From contig NZ_SOAV01000003.1 in NCBI RefSeq assembly GCF_004364245.1, forward strand, positions 248,001 to 312,000: DNA of 64,000 nt. Reading direction: 5' to 3'. The translations under genes and the position numbers were made by a program. Numbering within the stretch: position 1 is the stretch's first letter; each line of letters opens with the position of its first letter. The notes beneath the pieces are model-generated. The model did no database searches, had not been told where the DNA came from, and worked only from the letters and a program-made list of their open reading frames with translations. The stretch is from Streptomyces sp. BK208. Its GTDB lineage: Bacteria; Actinomycetota; Actinomycetes; Streptomycetales; Streptomycetaceae. Shown here one piece after another: positions 7,522-19,215 of the stretch.

Positions 7522-8354
7522 CAGCTCTTCACCGCCCCGGCGAGCATGCCGCCCGTGATCCGTCGCTGGATCAGGGCGAAGACCAGCAGCGAGGGCAGGG
7601 TGGCGAGGACGGCCGCGGCGGCGAGCGGTCCGAGGTCGGCGACGCCCTCGGCGCCGATGAAGTGGGTCAGGATCACGGGCAGGGTCTGTTTCTCCGGTGT
7701 CTTCAGCAGCACCAGCGCGAAGAAGAACTCGTTCCACGCGGTGATGAACGCGAACAGGGCCGTCGCGACGATCCCCGGCGCGAGCAGCGGCGCGGTCACC
7801 GAGACCAGCGTCCGCAGCCGGCCGGCGCCGTCGACCGCGGCCGCCTCCTCCAGCTCGCGCGGTACGGCGCGGACGTACCCGGCGAGCATCCACAGCGCGA
7901 ACGGCAGCGACCACACGACGTACACCATCACCAGACCGGGGACGGAGTTGATCAGTCCGAGGTTCTTGAGGACCAGGAACAGCGGGATGATCAGCAGCAC
8001 GAAGGGGAAGGCCTGGCTGACGACCACCCAGCCGGTGGCCGCCTTGGCGAGCCGGCCGCGACGGCGGGCCATGACGTACGCCATCGGTGTCGCGATCAGC
8101 ACCGCGATCAGGGCGGCGCCGAGCGCGGCGAGCAGGGAGTTGAGCCCGGCGCGCAGCAGCGGCTGCTCGTCGAAGGCCTGCCGGAAGTTGTCGAGGGTGG
8201 GGTGCTCGGGGATCCAGGTGGGGTGCAGACCGGCCAGCTCGCGCGGCGGTTTGAAGGCTACGGAGATCAGCCACAGGAACGGGAAGGCCAGGAAGACCAG
8301 ATACGCGAGCAGTGCGGCGTACTGGCCCACCCGGGCGCTCGTCGAGGTCCTCAC
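7521..8354 (-). CDS. Sugar ABC transporter permease (MalG/LacG type)
   Basis: 277 aa with six predicted membrane segments. The EAA coupling loop is seen as EEAAAVDGAGRLRTLVSV, followed by PLLAPG, typical of the MalG half of CUT1 sugar importers. The GTG start at 8354 overlaps the stop of the partner permease by 4 nt (GTGA), and the stop overlaps the binding-protein start. The C-terminal segment NEFFFALVLL agrees with the family. Confidence 0.88.
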   Translation of the reverse strand: MRTSTSARVGQYAALLAYLVFLAFPFLWLISVAFKPPRELAGLHPTWIPEHPTLDNFRQAFDEQPLLRAGLNSLLAALGAALIAVLIATPMAYVMARRRGRLAKAATGWVVVSQAFPFVLLIIPLFLVLKNLGLINSVPGLVMVYVVWSLPFALWMLAGYVRAVPRELEEAAAVDGAGRLRTLVSVTAPLLAPGIVATALFAFITAWNEFFFALVLLKTPEKQTLPVILTHFIGAEGVADLGPLAAAAVLATLPSLLVFALIQRRITGGMLAGAVKS

Positions 8355-9298
8355 GCCTCGTCACCTCCCCCGGCTCCGCCGCGCAGCCGGCCGACGAGGA
8401 AGACGGCCAGTGCGATCGAGATCACCGCGACCAGCACGCAGCCCATCGCCGCCGCGTAGCCGAACTGCCCGTAGCGGAAGGCCTCTTCGTAGGCGAAGAG
8501 CATGGGCAGCCGGGTACGTCCGCCGGGGCCGCCGTTGGTCAGCACGTAGACCAGGGCGAAGGAGTTGAAGTTCCAGATGAGGTTGAGCGCGGTGATGGCG
8601 AGGGCGACGGGCCTGAGGGCGGGCCAGGTGACCGTGCGAAAGCGCCGCCAGGCGCCCGCGCCGTCGACGGCGGCGGCCTCGTGCAGCTCGCGCGGGGTGT
8701 TCTGCAGCCCGGCGAGCAGGGCGACCGTGGTCTGCGGCATGCCGGCCCAGACGCCCACCACGATGACGGCGGGCAGGGCGGTGCCGAGCCCGCTGAGCCA
8801 GTCGTGGCCGTCGCCGAGACCGAGGTCGCGCAGGGTCTCGTTGAGGATGCCCGCGTCCGTGTTGTAGACCAGCCGCCACATGATGCCGACGACGACCTCG
8901 GGCATCGCCCAGGGGACGATCGCGAGGGCGCGGGCCAGCCAGCGCAGCCTCAGGTTCTGGTCGAGCAGCAGGGCGAGGCCGAGCGCGAGCAGGAACTGCG
9001 GCACCGTCACCCCGGCCGCCCACACCAGGCCGATCCGGAACGACTCCCAGAACAGCGTGTCGTGCAGCAGGTCCTGGAAGTTCAGCGCGCCGATCCACCG
9101 GGTGGGTTCCGTGCGGCCCGACTGGGCGTCGGTGAACGCCAGCAGGATGCCGTAGAGCAGCGGACCGACGCTGAGGACCAGGATCGGGATCAGCGCGGGC
9201 AGCACCAGGAACCAGGCGCCGTGGTCCGGTCCGCCCGGTGGGCGGTCCGCGCCGGGCGCACGACGCGCCGGTCTTCTCGCATCGGTCACCAATGTCAC
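8351..9298 (-). CDS. Sugar ABC transporter permease (MalF/UgpA type)
   Basis: 315 aa, the first gene of the leftward sugar-import operon. About 25 cytoplasmic residues precede six predicted membrane segments; the EAA loop is HEAAAVDGAGAWRRFRTV and the downstream LTNGGPGGRT segment is typical of MalF-like subunits. GTG 9298 is preceded by AAAGGGG with 8-nt spacing. The operon is divergent from the APH-type kinase, and the 171-bp gap contains a short inverted repeat that might be an operator. Confidence 0.88.
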   Translation of the reverse strand: MTLVTDARRPARRAPGADRPPGGPDHGAWFLVLPALIPILVLSVGPLLYGILLAFTDAQSGRTEPTRWIGALNFQDLLHDTLFWESFRIGLVWAAGVTVPQFLLALGLALLLDQNLRLRWLARALAIVPWAMPEVVVGIMWRLVYNTDAGILNETLRDLGLGDGHDWLSGLGTALPAVIVVGVWAGMPQTTVALLAGLQNTPRELHEAAAVDGAGAWRRFRTVTWPALRPVALAITALNLIWNFNSFALVYVLTNGGPGGRTRLPMLFAYEEAFRYGQFGYAAAMGCVLVAVISIALAVFLVGRLRGGAGGGDEA

Positions 9299-9386
9299 GT
9301 AATCAACCCCTTTGCACGGCTCGAACGGGCCTGGCCATGGTCGTGAAGTGACCGTGTCCCGTCAAGGGCCCGCGTACACCCTCCCA

Positions 9387-9407
9387 CCAGTGCGAATGCG
9401 ACACTGG
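9387..9407. promoter_or_regulatory. Inverted repeat in divergent promoter region
   Basis: CCAGTG (9387-9392) and CACTGG (9402-9407) flank a 9-bp spacer in the gap between the sugar importer and the divergent kinase gene. It is a possible repressor site for the importer; no match to a known operator is claimed. Confidence 0.3.
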
Positions 9408-9469
9408 CCGACGGTCGGCGAGAACACGGGACTCGCGGGAGAACACCGAGGGCACGGAGGCGCGGGACG

Positions 9470-10345
9470 ATGGACGAGGTACGGGCGCGTGAGGTGCTGG
9501 CCGCGGCGGGGGTACTGCCCGGCCCGGCACGGGAGGCCCGGGAGGCACGGCTGCTGGCGCTCGGCGAGAACGCGGTGTTCGCCGCCGGGGACCTGGCGGT
9601 CAAGGTCGGCCGCGACGCCGAACTGCTCGACCGGGCGCGCCGGGAGCTGGCCGTCGCGCTCTGGCTGGAGGAGGCGGGCGTACCCGCGGTGCGGGCGGCC
9701 GACCCGACGGCGCTGATCGTCGACGGGCACCCGGTGACCGTGTGGCGGCGCCTGCCCGAGCCGGTGCGGCCCACCGAGCCGCGGGACGTGGCCGCGCTGC
9801 TCCGGCTCGTCCACGAGCTGCCCCTCCCCTCGTCCTTCGAGCTGCCGCCCCGCGAACTGCTGGGCGGTGTGGAACGCTGGCTGCGCCTCGCGGGTGACGT
9901 GATCGACCCGGCGGACGCCGCGTATCTGCGCGAGCGGCGGGACGGCTTCGCGTCGGCCGCCGCCGCGCTCACCCCGCACCTGCCGAGGGGCCCGATCCAC
10001 GGGGACGCGCTGCCCCGCAACGTGCACGTCGGCCCCGGAGGACCGGTCCTGATCGACCTGGAGACCTTCTCCGCCGACCTGCGCGAGCACGACCTCGTGG
10101 TGATGGCGCTGAGCCGGGACCGCTACGGGCTGCCCGCCGAGGCGTACGACGCCTTCACCGCGACCTACGGCTGGGACGTGCGCGAGTGGGACGGCTGCGC
10201 CGTGCTCCGCGGCGCCCGGGAGACCGCAAGCTGCGCCTGGGTCGCCCAGCACGCGCCGAGCAACCCGAAGGCCCTGACCGAGTTCGAGCGCAGGGTGGCG
10301 TCGCTGCGGGACGGGGACCCGACGGTGCGGTGGTACCCCTTCTGA
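9470..10345 (+). CDS. Aminoglycoside phosphotransferase-family kinase (APH fold)
   Basis: 291 aa. The catalytic loop HGDALPRNVHV and the metal-binding LIDLETFS are intact, so this is probably an active small-molecule kinase of the APH/choline-kinase superfamily. The substrate cannot be told; the family includes antibiotic, homoserine, methylthioribose and sugar kinases. GGAGG lies 10 nt before ATG 9470. It is divergent from the sugar importer and convergent with the exonuclease gene. No neighbouring gene suggests an antibiotic-resistance role. Confidence 0.82.
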   Translation: MDEVRAREVLAAAGVLPGPAREAREARLLALGENAVFAAGDLAVKVGRDAELLDRARRELAVALWLEEAGVPAVRAADPTALIVDGHPVTVWRRLPEPVRPTEPRDVAALLRLVHELPLPSSFELPPRELLGGVERWLRLAGDVIDPADAAYLRERRDGFASAAAALTPHLPRGPIHGDALPRNVHVGPGGPVLIDLETFSADLREHDLVVMALSRDRYGLPAEAYDAFTATYGWDVREWDGCAVLRGARETASCAWVAQHAPSNPKALTEFERRVASLRDGDPTVRWYPF

Positions 10346-10373
10346 CCCGGCCCGGCCGCTCCGGCAGGGGTGC

Positions 10374-11108
10374 TCAGACCCGCTCGTCGGCCGGCTCCGC
10401 GGTCAGCTCGCGCAGCGGCCAGGTCCCGTCGACGAGGGCCGTGGGGTCGCCCTTGCGTCGCAGGAAGGCCTGGAAGTCGGCCGCCCACTCGGCGCACCAC
10501 TCGATCTGACGGCGGTGCAGCTCCGCCGGACCGAAGGCCGCGACCTTGGGGTGCCGGCCGGCTATCGCGCAGGCGAGCCGCGCCGCGGCGAGGGCGTCGG
10601 CCGTGGCGTCGTGGGCGGCGTCGAGCGGGACGCCGTACTCCCGGCAGACCGCCTCCAGGTTGCGCTTGCCCCGGCGGTAGCGGTCGACGGAACGGTCGAT
10701 GGTGTACGGATCGACGACCGGGGCGGGGTCCAGGCCGCCCAGGCGCTCGCGCAGGGACGGCAGTCCGTGCCGGCGCAGCTCGGCGGAGAGCAGGGTGAGG
10801 TCGAAGGCCGCGTTGTAGGCGACGACCGGGACGCCGGCCTTCCAGTGGTCCGTGAGGACGCCGGCGATGGCGTCGGCGACCTGGTCGGCGGGCCGGCCCT
10901 CCCTGGCCGCCCGCTCGTTGCTGATCCCGTGCACCGCGACGGCGTCCGCCGGGATCTCCACGCCGGGGTCGGCCAGCCACTCCCGGCGGCCGAGCGGCTC
11001 CCCGCCCCTGACCTCGATCACGGCTCCCGTGACGATGCGCGCCTCGCGCGGATCGGTGCCGGTCGTCTCCAGGTCGAAGCCGATCAGCAGCTCGCGGTGC
11101 CAGCCCAT
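10374..11108 (-). CDS. DEDDh 3'-5' exonuclease (DNA polymerase III epsilon-like)
   Basis: 244 aa. Exo I FDLETTGTDP, Exo II AYNAAFDLTLL and Exo III with HDATADALAA give the complete DEDDh set of the RNase T/DnaQ superfamily, so it should be an active 3'-5' exonuclease using two metal ions. Its length and lack of other domains fit the stand-alone DnaQ-like proteins common in Streptomyces rather than the replicative proofreading subunit. ATG 11108 has a strong AGGAGGGGG ribosome site. DNA versus RNA as substrate is not decidable from sequence. Confidence 0.86.
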   Translation of the reverse strand: MGWHRELLIGFDLETTGTDPREARIVTGAVIEVRGGEPLGRREWLADPGVEIPADAVAVHGISNERAAREGRPADQVADAIAGVLTDHWKAGVPVVAYNAAFDLTLLSAELRRHGLPSLRERLGGLDPAPVVDPYTIDRSVDRYRRGKRNLEAVCREYGVPLDAAHDATADALAAARLACAIAGRHPKVAAFGPAELHRRQIEWCAEWAADFQAFLRRKGDPTALVDGTWPLRELTAEPADERV

Positions 11109-11223
11109 GGGCGGTCCCCCTCCTTGGTGGTGCGTCCCCCAGTGGTCTCCACCTTCGCACGGGCCACTGACAATCAGAGGATCGCCTTCCGCTTCCGCCC
11201 GGGAGGTCCCGGGGGCGCGCCGG

Positions 11224-12513
11224 TCACGACACCGGGCGCGAATCCGCCCACATCAGCTCGAACTCCTCACGGTAGGTGGGGAAGAGTCCGCCTTCGTCCA
11301 GCCGGTCCGACTTCACGACCTTTCCGCCGTTGCGTCCGTTGCGCAGGACGAGGACCGGAGCCTCCATGCCGCGCGTCCGGCGCAGGTAGGACTGCACGAC
11401 CGCGATGCCGTCGGTGCCGTCCCCGTCGACGAGGTAGGCCGTGAAGCGGGGTGTCTCGTCGAAGACCTGGATCTCGAAGGCACCCGGGTCCCGCAACCGG
11501 GCCCGCACCCGGCGCATGTGCAGGATGTTCATCTCCACGGCGCGGCTCAGCTCGCCCCGCTTGATGCCCAGTTCGCGCTCCCGGCGCTTGATCGCGCTGG
11601 AGGCCGGGTTCAGGAAGAGCAGCCGGACCCGGCCGCCGGACTCGGCCATCCGCAGCAGGCGCCGGCCGGAGAAGTTCTGCACGAGGAGGTTGAGGCCGAT
11701 GCCGAGGGCGTCCACCCGGCGGGCGCTGCCGAACAGGTCCTCGGCGGGGAACTGGCGCAGCAGCCGCACCCGGTCCGGGTGCACGGCGACCACGTCGGCG
11801 TAGCGGTCCCCGACCAGGTCCTCCACCGCGTCCACCGGCAGACGGCGCGCGGAGGGCACGTCGCTGCCCGCGCCGAGGACTTCGAGCAGCCGCGCGGAGG
11901 CCCGTTCGGCCTGGCTGAGGACGGCCTCGGACAGGGCCCGGTTGCGGGAGACGACGTTGCGGGTGACCTCCAGCTCGTCCAGGGCCAGTTCGACGTCGCG
12001 GCGCTCGTCCACGTAGGGCTCGAAGCAGGGCCAGTGCTGCACCATCAGCTCGCGCAGCTGGGGCAGGGTGAGGAAGCTGAGCACGTTGTCGTCGGCCGGG
12101 TCGAGCAGGTAGCCCTTGCGGCGGCTGACCTCGCGCACCGCGACGGCGCGCTGCACCCACTCCTGGCCGGCGGGCCCGGCGGCGGCGACCACCCAGTCGT
12201 CGCCGTGGACCGGTTCGTAGACGGGCCGCAGGACGGCGGCGACCACCGCGCGCAGCCTCTGTTCGACGAGGTTGAGCCAGATGTAGGCCCGGCCCGCCCG
12301 CTGCGCACGGGTGCGTACCTCGTTCCAGTCCCCGGCGTCCCAGTCCAGCTCCGGACCGATCGCGCCCGCGCTCATCGGCCGCGCCAGGGACACCGCACCG
12401 GGCGGGACGTCCGTGGAGGTCTCCTGGTGATCCTCGTCACCAGGAGGCAGCTCCAGCCCTCCCGAGCCCACCCGAGTACCGCCTTCCGCTCCCCCGGTCA
12501 CTGCCGGGGACAC
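11224..12513 (-). CDS. HEPN-like domain protein (SAV2148-type family)
   Basis: 429 aa cytoplasmic protein, probably the SAV2148-type HEPN family conserved in Streptomyces (recognition from memory). An N-terminal region of about 50 residues is low-complexity. A helical region follows that contains RPVYEPVH, matching the Rx4-6H motif of HEPN ribonucleases. The C-terminal half has LLFLNPASSAIKRRERELG and AVEMNILHMRRVRARL. HEPN proteins are often RNases or toxin-like RNA cleavers; activity here is unproven. GTG 12513 is used; an in-frame GTG 12 nt inside is possible. It is divergent from glgX and has no antitoxin-like neighbour. Confidence 0.65.
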   Translation of the reverse strand: MSPAVTGGAEGGTRVGSGGLELPPGDEDHQETSTDVPPGAVSLARPMSAGAIGPELDWDAGDWNEVRTRAQRAGRAYIWLNLVEQRLRAVVAAVLRPVYEPVHGDDWVVAAAGPAGQEWVQRAVAVREVSRRKGYLLDPADDNVLSFLTLPQLRELMVQHWPCFEPYVDERRDVELALDELEVTRNVVSRNRALSEAVLSQAERASARLLEVLGAGSDVPSARRLPVDAVEDLVGDRYADVVAVHPDRVRLLRQFPAEDLFGSARRVDALGIGLNLLVQNFSGRRLLRMAESGGRVRLLFLNPASSAIKRRERELGIKRGELSRAVEMNILHMRRVRARLRDPGAFEIQVFDETPRFTAYLVDGDGTDGIAVVQSYLRRTRGMEAPVLVLRNGRNGGKVVKSDRLDEGGLFPTYREEFELMWADSRPVS

Positions 12514-12836
12514 CCCGTCCCAACGATCAAGGAAGGGTACTCCGGGAGCGGTCCGCGGTGCAGCCCGATGGACGGGCCGGTTTTCACCAACGTCGTTGGC
12601 CCGTAGGCGTGTTCCTCACCGGCTCACACCGGGGAGTGAGCGGATTCATAGCGGTGACGTGGGCGGGGTACGACGCGGGAGGCCGGGCACCCGCACGGGG
12701 TCCGACGGAACAGAACGCCGAGGGATGGGTATGAGGACGTACGTGCTAGGTGGTCACCTCACTTTCGGGGAGACTTCCGCGGGACTCGCAGCCAAGGCGC
12801 CCACAGCGGCGCCCCACACCTGAAAGAGTCGTGTTC
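12514..12836. other. Divergent intergenic region upstream of glgX
   Basis: 323 bases without a convincing gene. A 13-bp inverted repeat (CCAACG-T-CGTTGG, 12587-12599) is present. A GAAAGAG ribosome site at 12822-12828 serves glgX. Promoters for both divergent genes should lie here but no clear -35/-10 pair stands out. Confidence 0.5.
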
Positions 12837-14945
12837 ATGCAGGTCTGGCCTGGAGAGGCATATCCACTGGGTGCCACGTACGACGGCGCCGGCACCAATT
12901 TCGCGGTCTTCACGGAGGCCGCCGACCGAGTAGAGCTGTGTCTGCTGCACGACGACGGCTCGGAGACGGCGATCGAGCTACGGGAGAGCGACGCCTTCGT
13001 ACGGCACGCCTACGTGCCGGGGGTGATGCCCGGGCAGCGGTACGGGTACCGCGTGCACGGTCCTTACGCCCCGGAGCGCGGACTGCGCTGCAACAGCGCC
13101 AAGCTGCTCCTCGATCCGTACGCGCGTGCGATCAGCGGCGAGATCCAGTGGGGCGAGGAGGTGTACGGCTACCACTTCGGCGAACCCGAGCGGCGCAACG
13201 ACCTGGACTCCGCCCCGCACACGATGACGTCGGTCGTGGTCAACCCGTACTTCGACTGGGGCGACGACCGGCGCCCCCGGACGGAGTACCACCACACGGT
13301 GATCTACGAGGCCCATGTGAAGGGCCTGACCATGCGGCATCCCGATCTCCCGGAGGAGCTGCGAGGCACCTACGCGGGCCTCGCGCACCCGGCGGTGATC
13401 GAGCACCTCACGGGGCTCGGGGTGACCGCGCTGGAACTGATGCCGGTCCATCAGTTCGTCAACGACCACCGCCTGGTGGACATGGGGCTCAACAACTACT
13501 GGGGCTACAACACGGTCGGCTTCTTCGCCCCGCACAACGCGTACGCCTCCTGGGGCGACCGCGGCCAGCAGGTGCTGGAGTTCAAGTCGGCGGTCAAGGC
13601 GCTGCACGAGGCGGGGATCGAGGTGATCCTGGACGTGGTCTACAACCACACCGCCGAGGGCAACCACCTGGGGCCGACGCTGTCCTTCAAGGGCCTGGAC
13701 AACCCCTCGTACTACCGGCTGACGGACGACCCCCGCTACTACATGGACACCACGGGGACCGGGAACTCGCTGCTGATGCGGTCCCCGCACGTCCTTCAGA
13801 TGATCATGGACTCGCTGCGGTACTGGGTCACCGAGATGCACGTCGACGGGTTCCGTTTCGACCTCGCGGCCACCCTGGCGAGGCAGTTCCACGAGGTGGA
13901 CCGGCTGTCGTCGTTCTTCGACCTGGTGCAGCAGGACCCCGTGGTCTCGCAGGTGAAGCTGATCGCCGAGCCCTGGGACGTGGGCGAGGGCGGCTACCAG
14001 GTGGGCAACTTCCCACCGCTGTGGACCGAGTGGAACGGCAAGTACCGGGACACGGTGCGGGACCTGTGGCGGGGGGAGCCGCGCACGCTGGCGGAGTTCG
14101 CCTCCCGGCTGACCGGGTCGTCCGACCTCTACCAGGACGACGGGCGCCGCCCGCTGGCCTCGATCAACTTCGTGACCTGCCACGACGGTTTCACCCTGCA
14201 CGACATGGTGGCCTACAACGACAAGCACAACGAGGCCAACGGCGAGGAGAACCGGGACGGCGAGAGCCACAACCGCTCCTGGAACTGCGGCGTCGAGGGC
14301 GACACCGACGACCCCGCGGTGCTGGACCTGCGGGCACGGCAGATGCGCAACTTCATCGCCACCCTGCTGCTCTCCCAGGGCGTCCCGATGATCAGCCACG
14401 GCGACGAGTTCGCCCGCACCCAGCGGGGCAACAACAACGCGTACTGCCAGGACAACGAGCTGGCGTGGGTGCAGTGGCCGGAGGACGACCACGACCTGCT
14501 GCGGTTCACCCGCGCCATGGTGTGGCTGCGCAAGGACCACCCGGTCCTGCGCAGGCGCCGCTTCTTCCACGGGCGCCCGGTGCAGGGCACGTACGACGAG
14601 CTGTCGGACATCGCCTGGTTCACCCCGGAGGGCGCGGAGATGACCCAGCGGGACTGGAACTCGGCGCGGGCTTCGGCGCTCACCGTGTTCCTGAACGGCA
14701 ACGCGATCTCCGAGCCCGACCCGCGCGGGGAGCGCATCGCCGACGACTCGTTCCTGCTGATGTTCAACGCCTCGCCGAAGCCGCTCGACTTCGTGGTGCC
14801 GGTCGACCACGGCCGGCAGTGGGAAGTGGTCGTCGACACCGCGCTGGCGGAGGGAGTGCCCGCGGGCACCGGCCCGAAGGTGCAGGCAGGTGACCGGCTG
14901 ACGCTGGTGGACCGGAGCCTGACGGTGCTGCAGCGTCCCGTGTAG
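12837..14945 (+). CDS. glgX: Glycogen debranching enzyme GlgX (isoamylase type, GH13)
   Basis: 702 aa cytoplasmic alpha-1,6-glucosidase that removes side chains from glycogen-derived limit dextrins. The N-terminal CBM48-like domain starts GATYDGAGTNFAVF. The GH13 barrel has the catalytic triad in FRFDLAATL (D342), LIAEPWDVG (E378) and TCHDGFTLHD (D450), and GWNFNPY-like aromatic segments are replaced by the GlgX/TreX pattern. ATG 12837 is chosen because the ribosome site is 8 nt away; GTG 12831 is too close. The encoded debranching fits with the treY/treZ genes downstream, which convert linear maltooligosaccharides to trehalose. A strong terminator follows. Confidence 0.93.
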   Translation: MQVWPGEAYPLGATYDGAGTNFAVFTEAADRVELCLLHDDGSETAIELRESDAFVRHAYVPGVMPGQRYGYRVHGPYAPERGLRCNSAKLLLDPYARAISGEIQWGEEVYGYHFGEPERRNDLDSAPHTMTSVVVNPYFDWGDDRRPRTEYHHTVIYEAHVKGLTMRHPDLPEELRGTYAGLAHPAVIEHLTGLGVTALELMPVHQFVNDHRLVDMGLNNYWGYNTVGFFAPHNAYASWGDRGQQVLEFKSAVKALHEAGIEVILDVVYNHTAEGNHLGPTLSFKGLDNPSYYRLTDDPRYYMDTTGTGNSLLMRSPHVLQMIMDSLRYWVTEMHVDGFRFDLAATLARQFHEVDRLSSFFDLVQQDPVVSQVKLIAEPWDVGEGGYQVGNFPPLWTEWNGKYRDTVRDLWRGEPRTLAEFASRLTGSSDLYQDDGRRPLASINFVTCHDGFTLHDMVAYNDKHNEANGEENRDGESHNRSWNCGVEGDTDDPAVLDLRARQMRNFIATLLLSQGVPMISHGDEFARTQRGNNNAYCQDNELAWVQWPEDDHDLLRFTRAMVWLRKDHPVLRRRRFFHGRPVQGTYDELSDIAWFTPEGAEMTQRDWNSARASALTVFLNGNAISEPDPRGERIADDSFLLMFNASPKPLDFVVPVDHGRQWEVVVDTALAEGVPAGTGPKVQAGDRLTLVDRSLTVLQRPV

Positions 14946-14960
14946 GCGCCCGCCCGCCGC

Positions 14961-14990
14961 CCGGCCCCCTGCACCCGAGCAGGGGGCCGG
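14961..14990 (+). terminator. Terminator hairpin between glgX and treY
   Basis: A perfect 11-bp stem (14961-14971 with 14980-14990) closes an 8-nt loop 15 nt after the glgX stop. It implies that treY is at least partly transcribed from its own promoter. Confidence 0.7.
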
Positions 14991-15027
14991 TGACAGGAAA
15001 GGCGGCGGGGCGGGTACGTAGGTTTCC

Positions 15028-17445
<2,418 letters not shown>

Positions 17446-17656
17446 GTCCTGCCGCCACCTTCCCGTCGTCCGGCCGCAGGGCGGGCTCGGCGGCGTCAGG
17501 GGGCTCCCGGTGTGCCGGGCGTCGACCGGCGTACGGGTCGTACGTGGTCGGCGCCCGGTGCGGCCGGCGTGCGCGCCTGGCGCCGAGCGGGCGGGAGTAC
17601 GACGACGGACCCTGGGCGGCGAGGGAGGCGTGAACCGGGGCCGGAGGCGGTCCGTG

Positions 17657-18982
17657 TCAGTCGCGGTGCACCGGCACCGTGGCCCCGGGGCTCCGGTCCG
17701 GCTCCCCCGGGCGGGAGTCCCCGGCGTCCCGCCGCACGGCCAGTTCGAACGCGGCGAGCACGACCCGCGTCTGGTACTCCACCTGGCGCCCGACCGGTAT
17801 CCAGTGCGCCGCGCAGCCGTCGCGGTAGTCGGCGCAGCCCTCGTCCACGATCCGGTCCACCTCGGTCAGGACGCCCGCCGGATCGCCGCCGGTCCGGGTG
17901 ACCAGCTGGTGCAGCAGCCCCGCGGTCCGCAGGGACAGGCGCCGTCCGGCCAGCCGCAGGGCGACCAGGTGGGAGGTGTTCATGGGCGGCAGTGAGCGGC
18001 CCGTCCCGTCGTCGGTGTCGGGGTCCCAGGCGTCGGCGAGCCGGGGGCAGACCAGCAGGTAGTCGTCGACCGGTGCGAGCAGGTGCGCCGCCTCCGGCAC
18101 GTCGGCGAGGTGCGGCCTGAGCCGGGCGAGGATGCGGTGCAGGCGCCGGGTGTCGTGGCGCAGGGTGCGGCTGACGGTGCGCAGCACCGCGTCGCGGTCG
18201 GCCGGGGGCGAGCCGTCCGCCACGGCCGCCACGCCCCACATCGGTGCCTCGACGACGGCGGTGACCGTGCCGAAGCGGTGCGGGTGGCACCACGTCGAGT
18301 CGACGGCGGCCTCGGTGATGGCGGCGGTGAAGTCGCCGCGGCGGGGCGGCGGGATGCGGTAGACGGCGGGTCCCAGGTCGGGCCAGTACAGGGTGTCGTA
18401 GGCGCCGAGTTCGCGGGGTATGCCGAGCCGGGCCGCGGTGTGGGCGATGCGCTGGGAGAGGCCGGGCAGGTCGTGGGTCAGCTCGACGAAGCCGCCGCCG
18501 ACGTCCACGCCGTGCAGGGAGCACTGGAGGAAGGGCCGCAGTTCGTCCTGGAGGGCGAGCAGCGTGCGGGTCTCGGGCAGCGTGGCGCGCTCAGGGCCGT
18601 CGGGCAGCCACTCGGGCTGCTCCAGGAAGCCGGGCCGGAAGAAGTTCCGGGCGTAGCGGCCGAGGGTGTAGGGGCCGGTGAGCCACCCCTCGTTGCGCCG
18701 CAGGCCGTCGGGGTCGGCGCACAGCAGCAGGTTCCAGGTGGCGTCGGCGCCGTCGGTGAGCCGGGGATCGGCCACGGCCCGCTCGGCCAGCCGCAGGGCG
18801 GTGGCGCCGCCCACGGGCTCGTTCGCGTGCGGTCCGGCGACGACGAGGGCATGGCGGCTGCCGTGGCCGACGGAGAGCAGCAGCAGCGGGCTGCCCGCGC
18901 GGGAGGTCCCGACCCGGCGCAGCCGGGCCTGCCGGGGGTGCCGGGCGACGAGTGCGGCGGCCCGGGCCCCCAGCTCGTCCAC
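17657..18982 (-). CDS. M14-family zinc carboxypeptidase
   Basis: 441 aa. The zinc motif HxxE is seen in GPHANEP, the third zinc ligand in CSLHGVD, and the catalytic Glu probably in TAVVEAPMWG. The family hydrolyses C-terminal residues or cell-wall peptide amides; no signal peptide is seen, so it is probably intracellular. GTG 18982 is the first standard start, but the conserved M14 opening RYPTVDEL extends 5 codons upstream of it; a GGAGG at 19016-19020 sits 6 nt before an in-frame CTG at 19009, so translation may start there. Convergent with treY. Substrate unknown. Confidence 0.8.
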   Translation of the reverse strand: MDELGARAAALVARHPRQARLRRVGTSRAGSPLLLLSVGHGSRHALVVAGPHANEPVGGATALRLAERAVADPRLTDGADATWNLLLCADPDGLRRNEGWLTGPYTLGRYARNFFRPGFLEQPEWLPDGPERATLPETRTLLALQDELRPFLQCSLHGVDVGGGFVELTHDLPGLSQRIAHTAARLGIPRELGAYDTLYWPDLGPAVYRIPPPRRGDFTAAITEAAVDSTWCHPHRFGTVTAVVEAPMWGVAAVADGSPPADRDAVLRTVSRTLRHDTRRLHRILARLRPHLADVPEAAHLLAPVDDYLLVCPRLADAWDPDTDDGTGRSLPPMNTSHLVALRLAGRRLSLRTAGLLHQLVTRTGGDPAGVLTEVDRIVDEGCADYRDGCAAHWIPVGRQVEYQTRVVLAAFELAVRRDAGDSRPGEPDRSPGATVPVHRD

Positions 18983-19215
18983 GGTCGGGTAACGCAGGAG
19001 GGGCGGCAGGGCACACCTCCACGAAGCGGGCCGTCGATTTACCTGGCGTGCGCGGTGTACGCACAGTCAGTCACGAGTCGGGGGTTACGTCAACACCGCG
19101 AGAAGCAAAGGCGTTTGCCCCCTCGAAACGGCCACGACTCCACGTGAGGCCCAGGCCAGGGCTCTGTTCGGTCGCTCGGTCCGCCGGGCCCGCACCGCCC
19201 GAGGGGACGCTCGCG

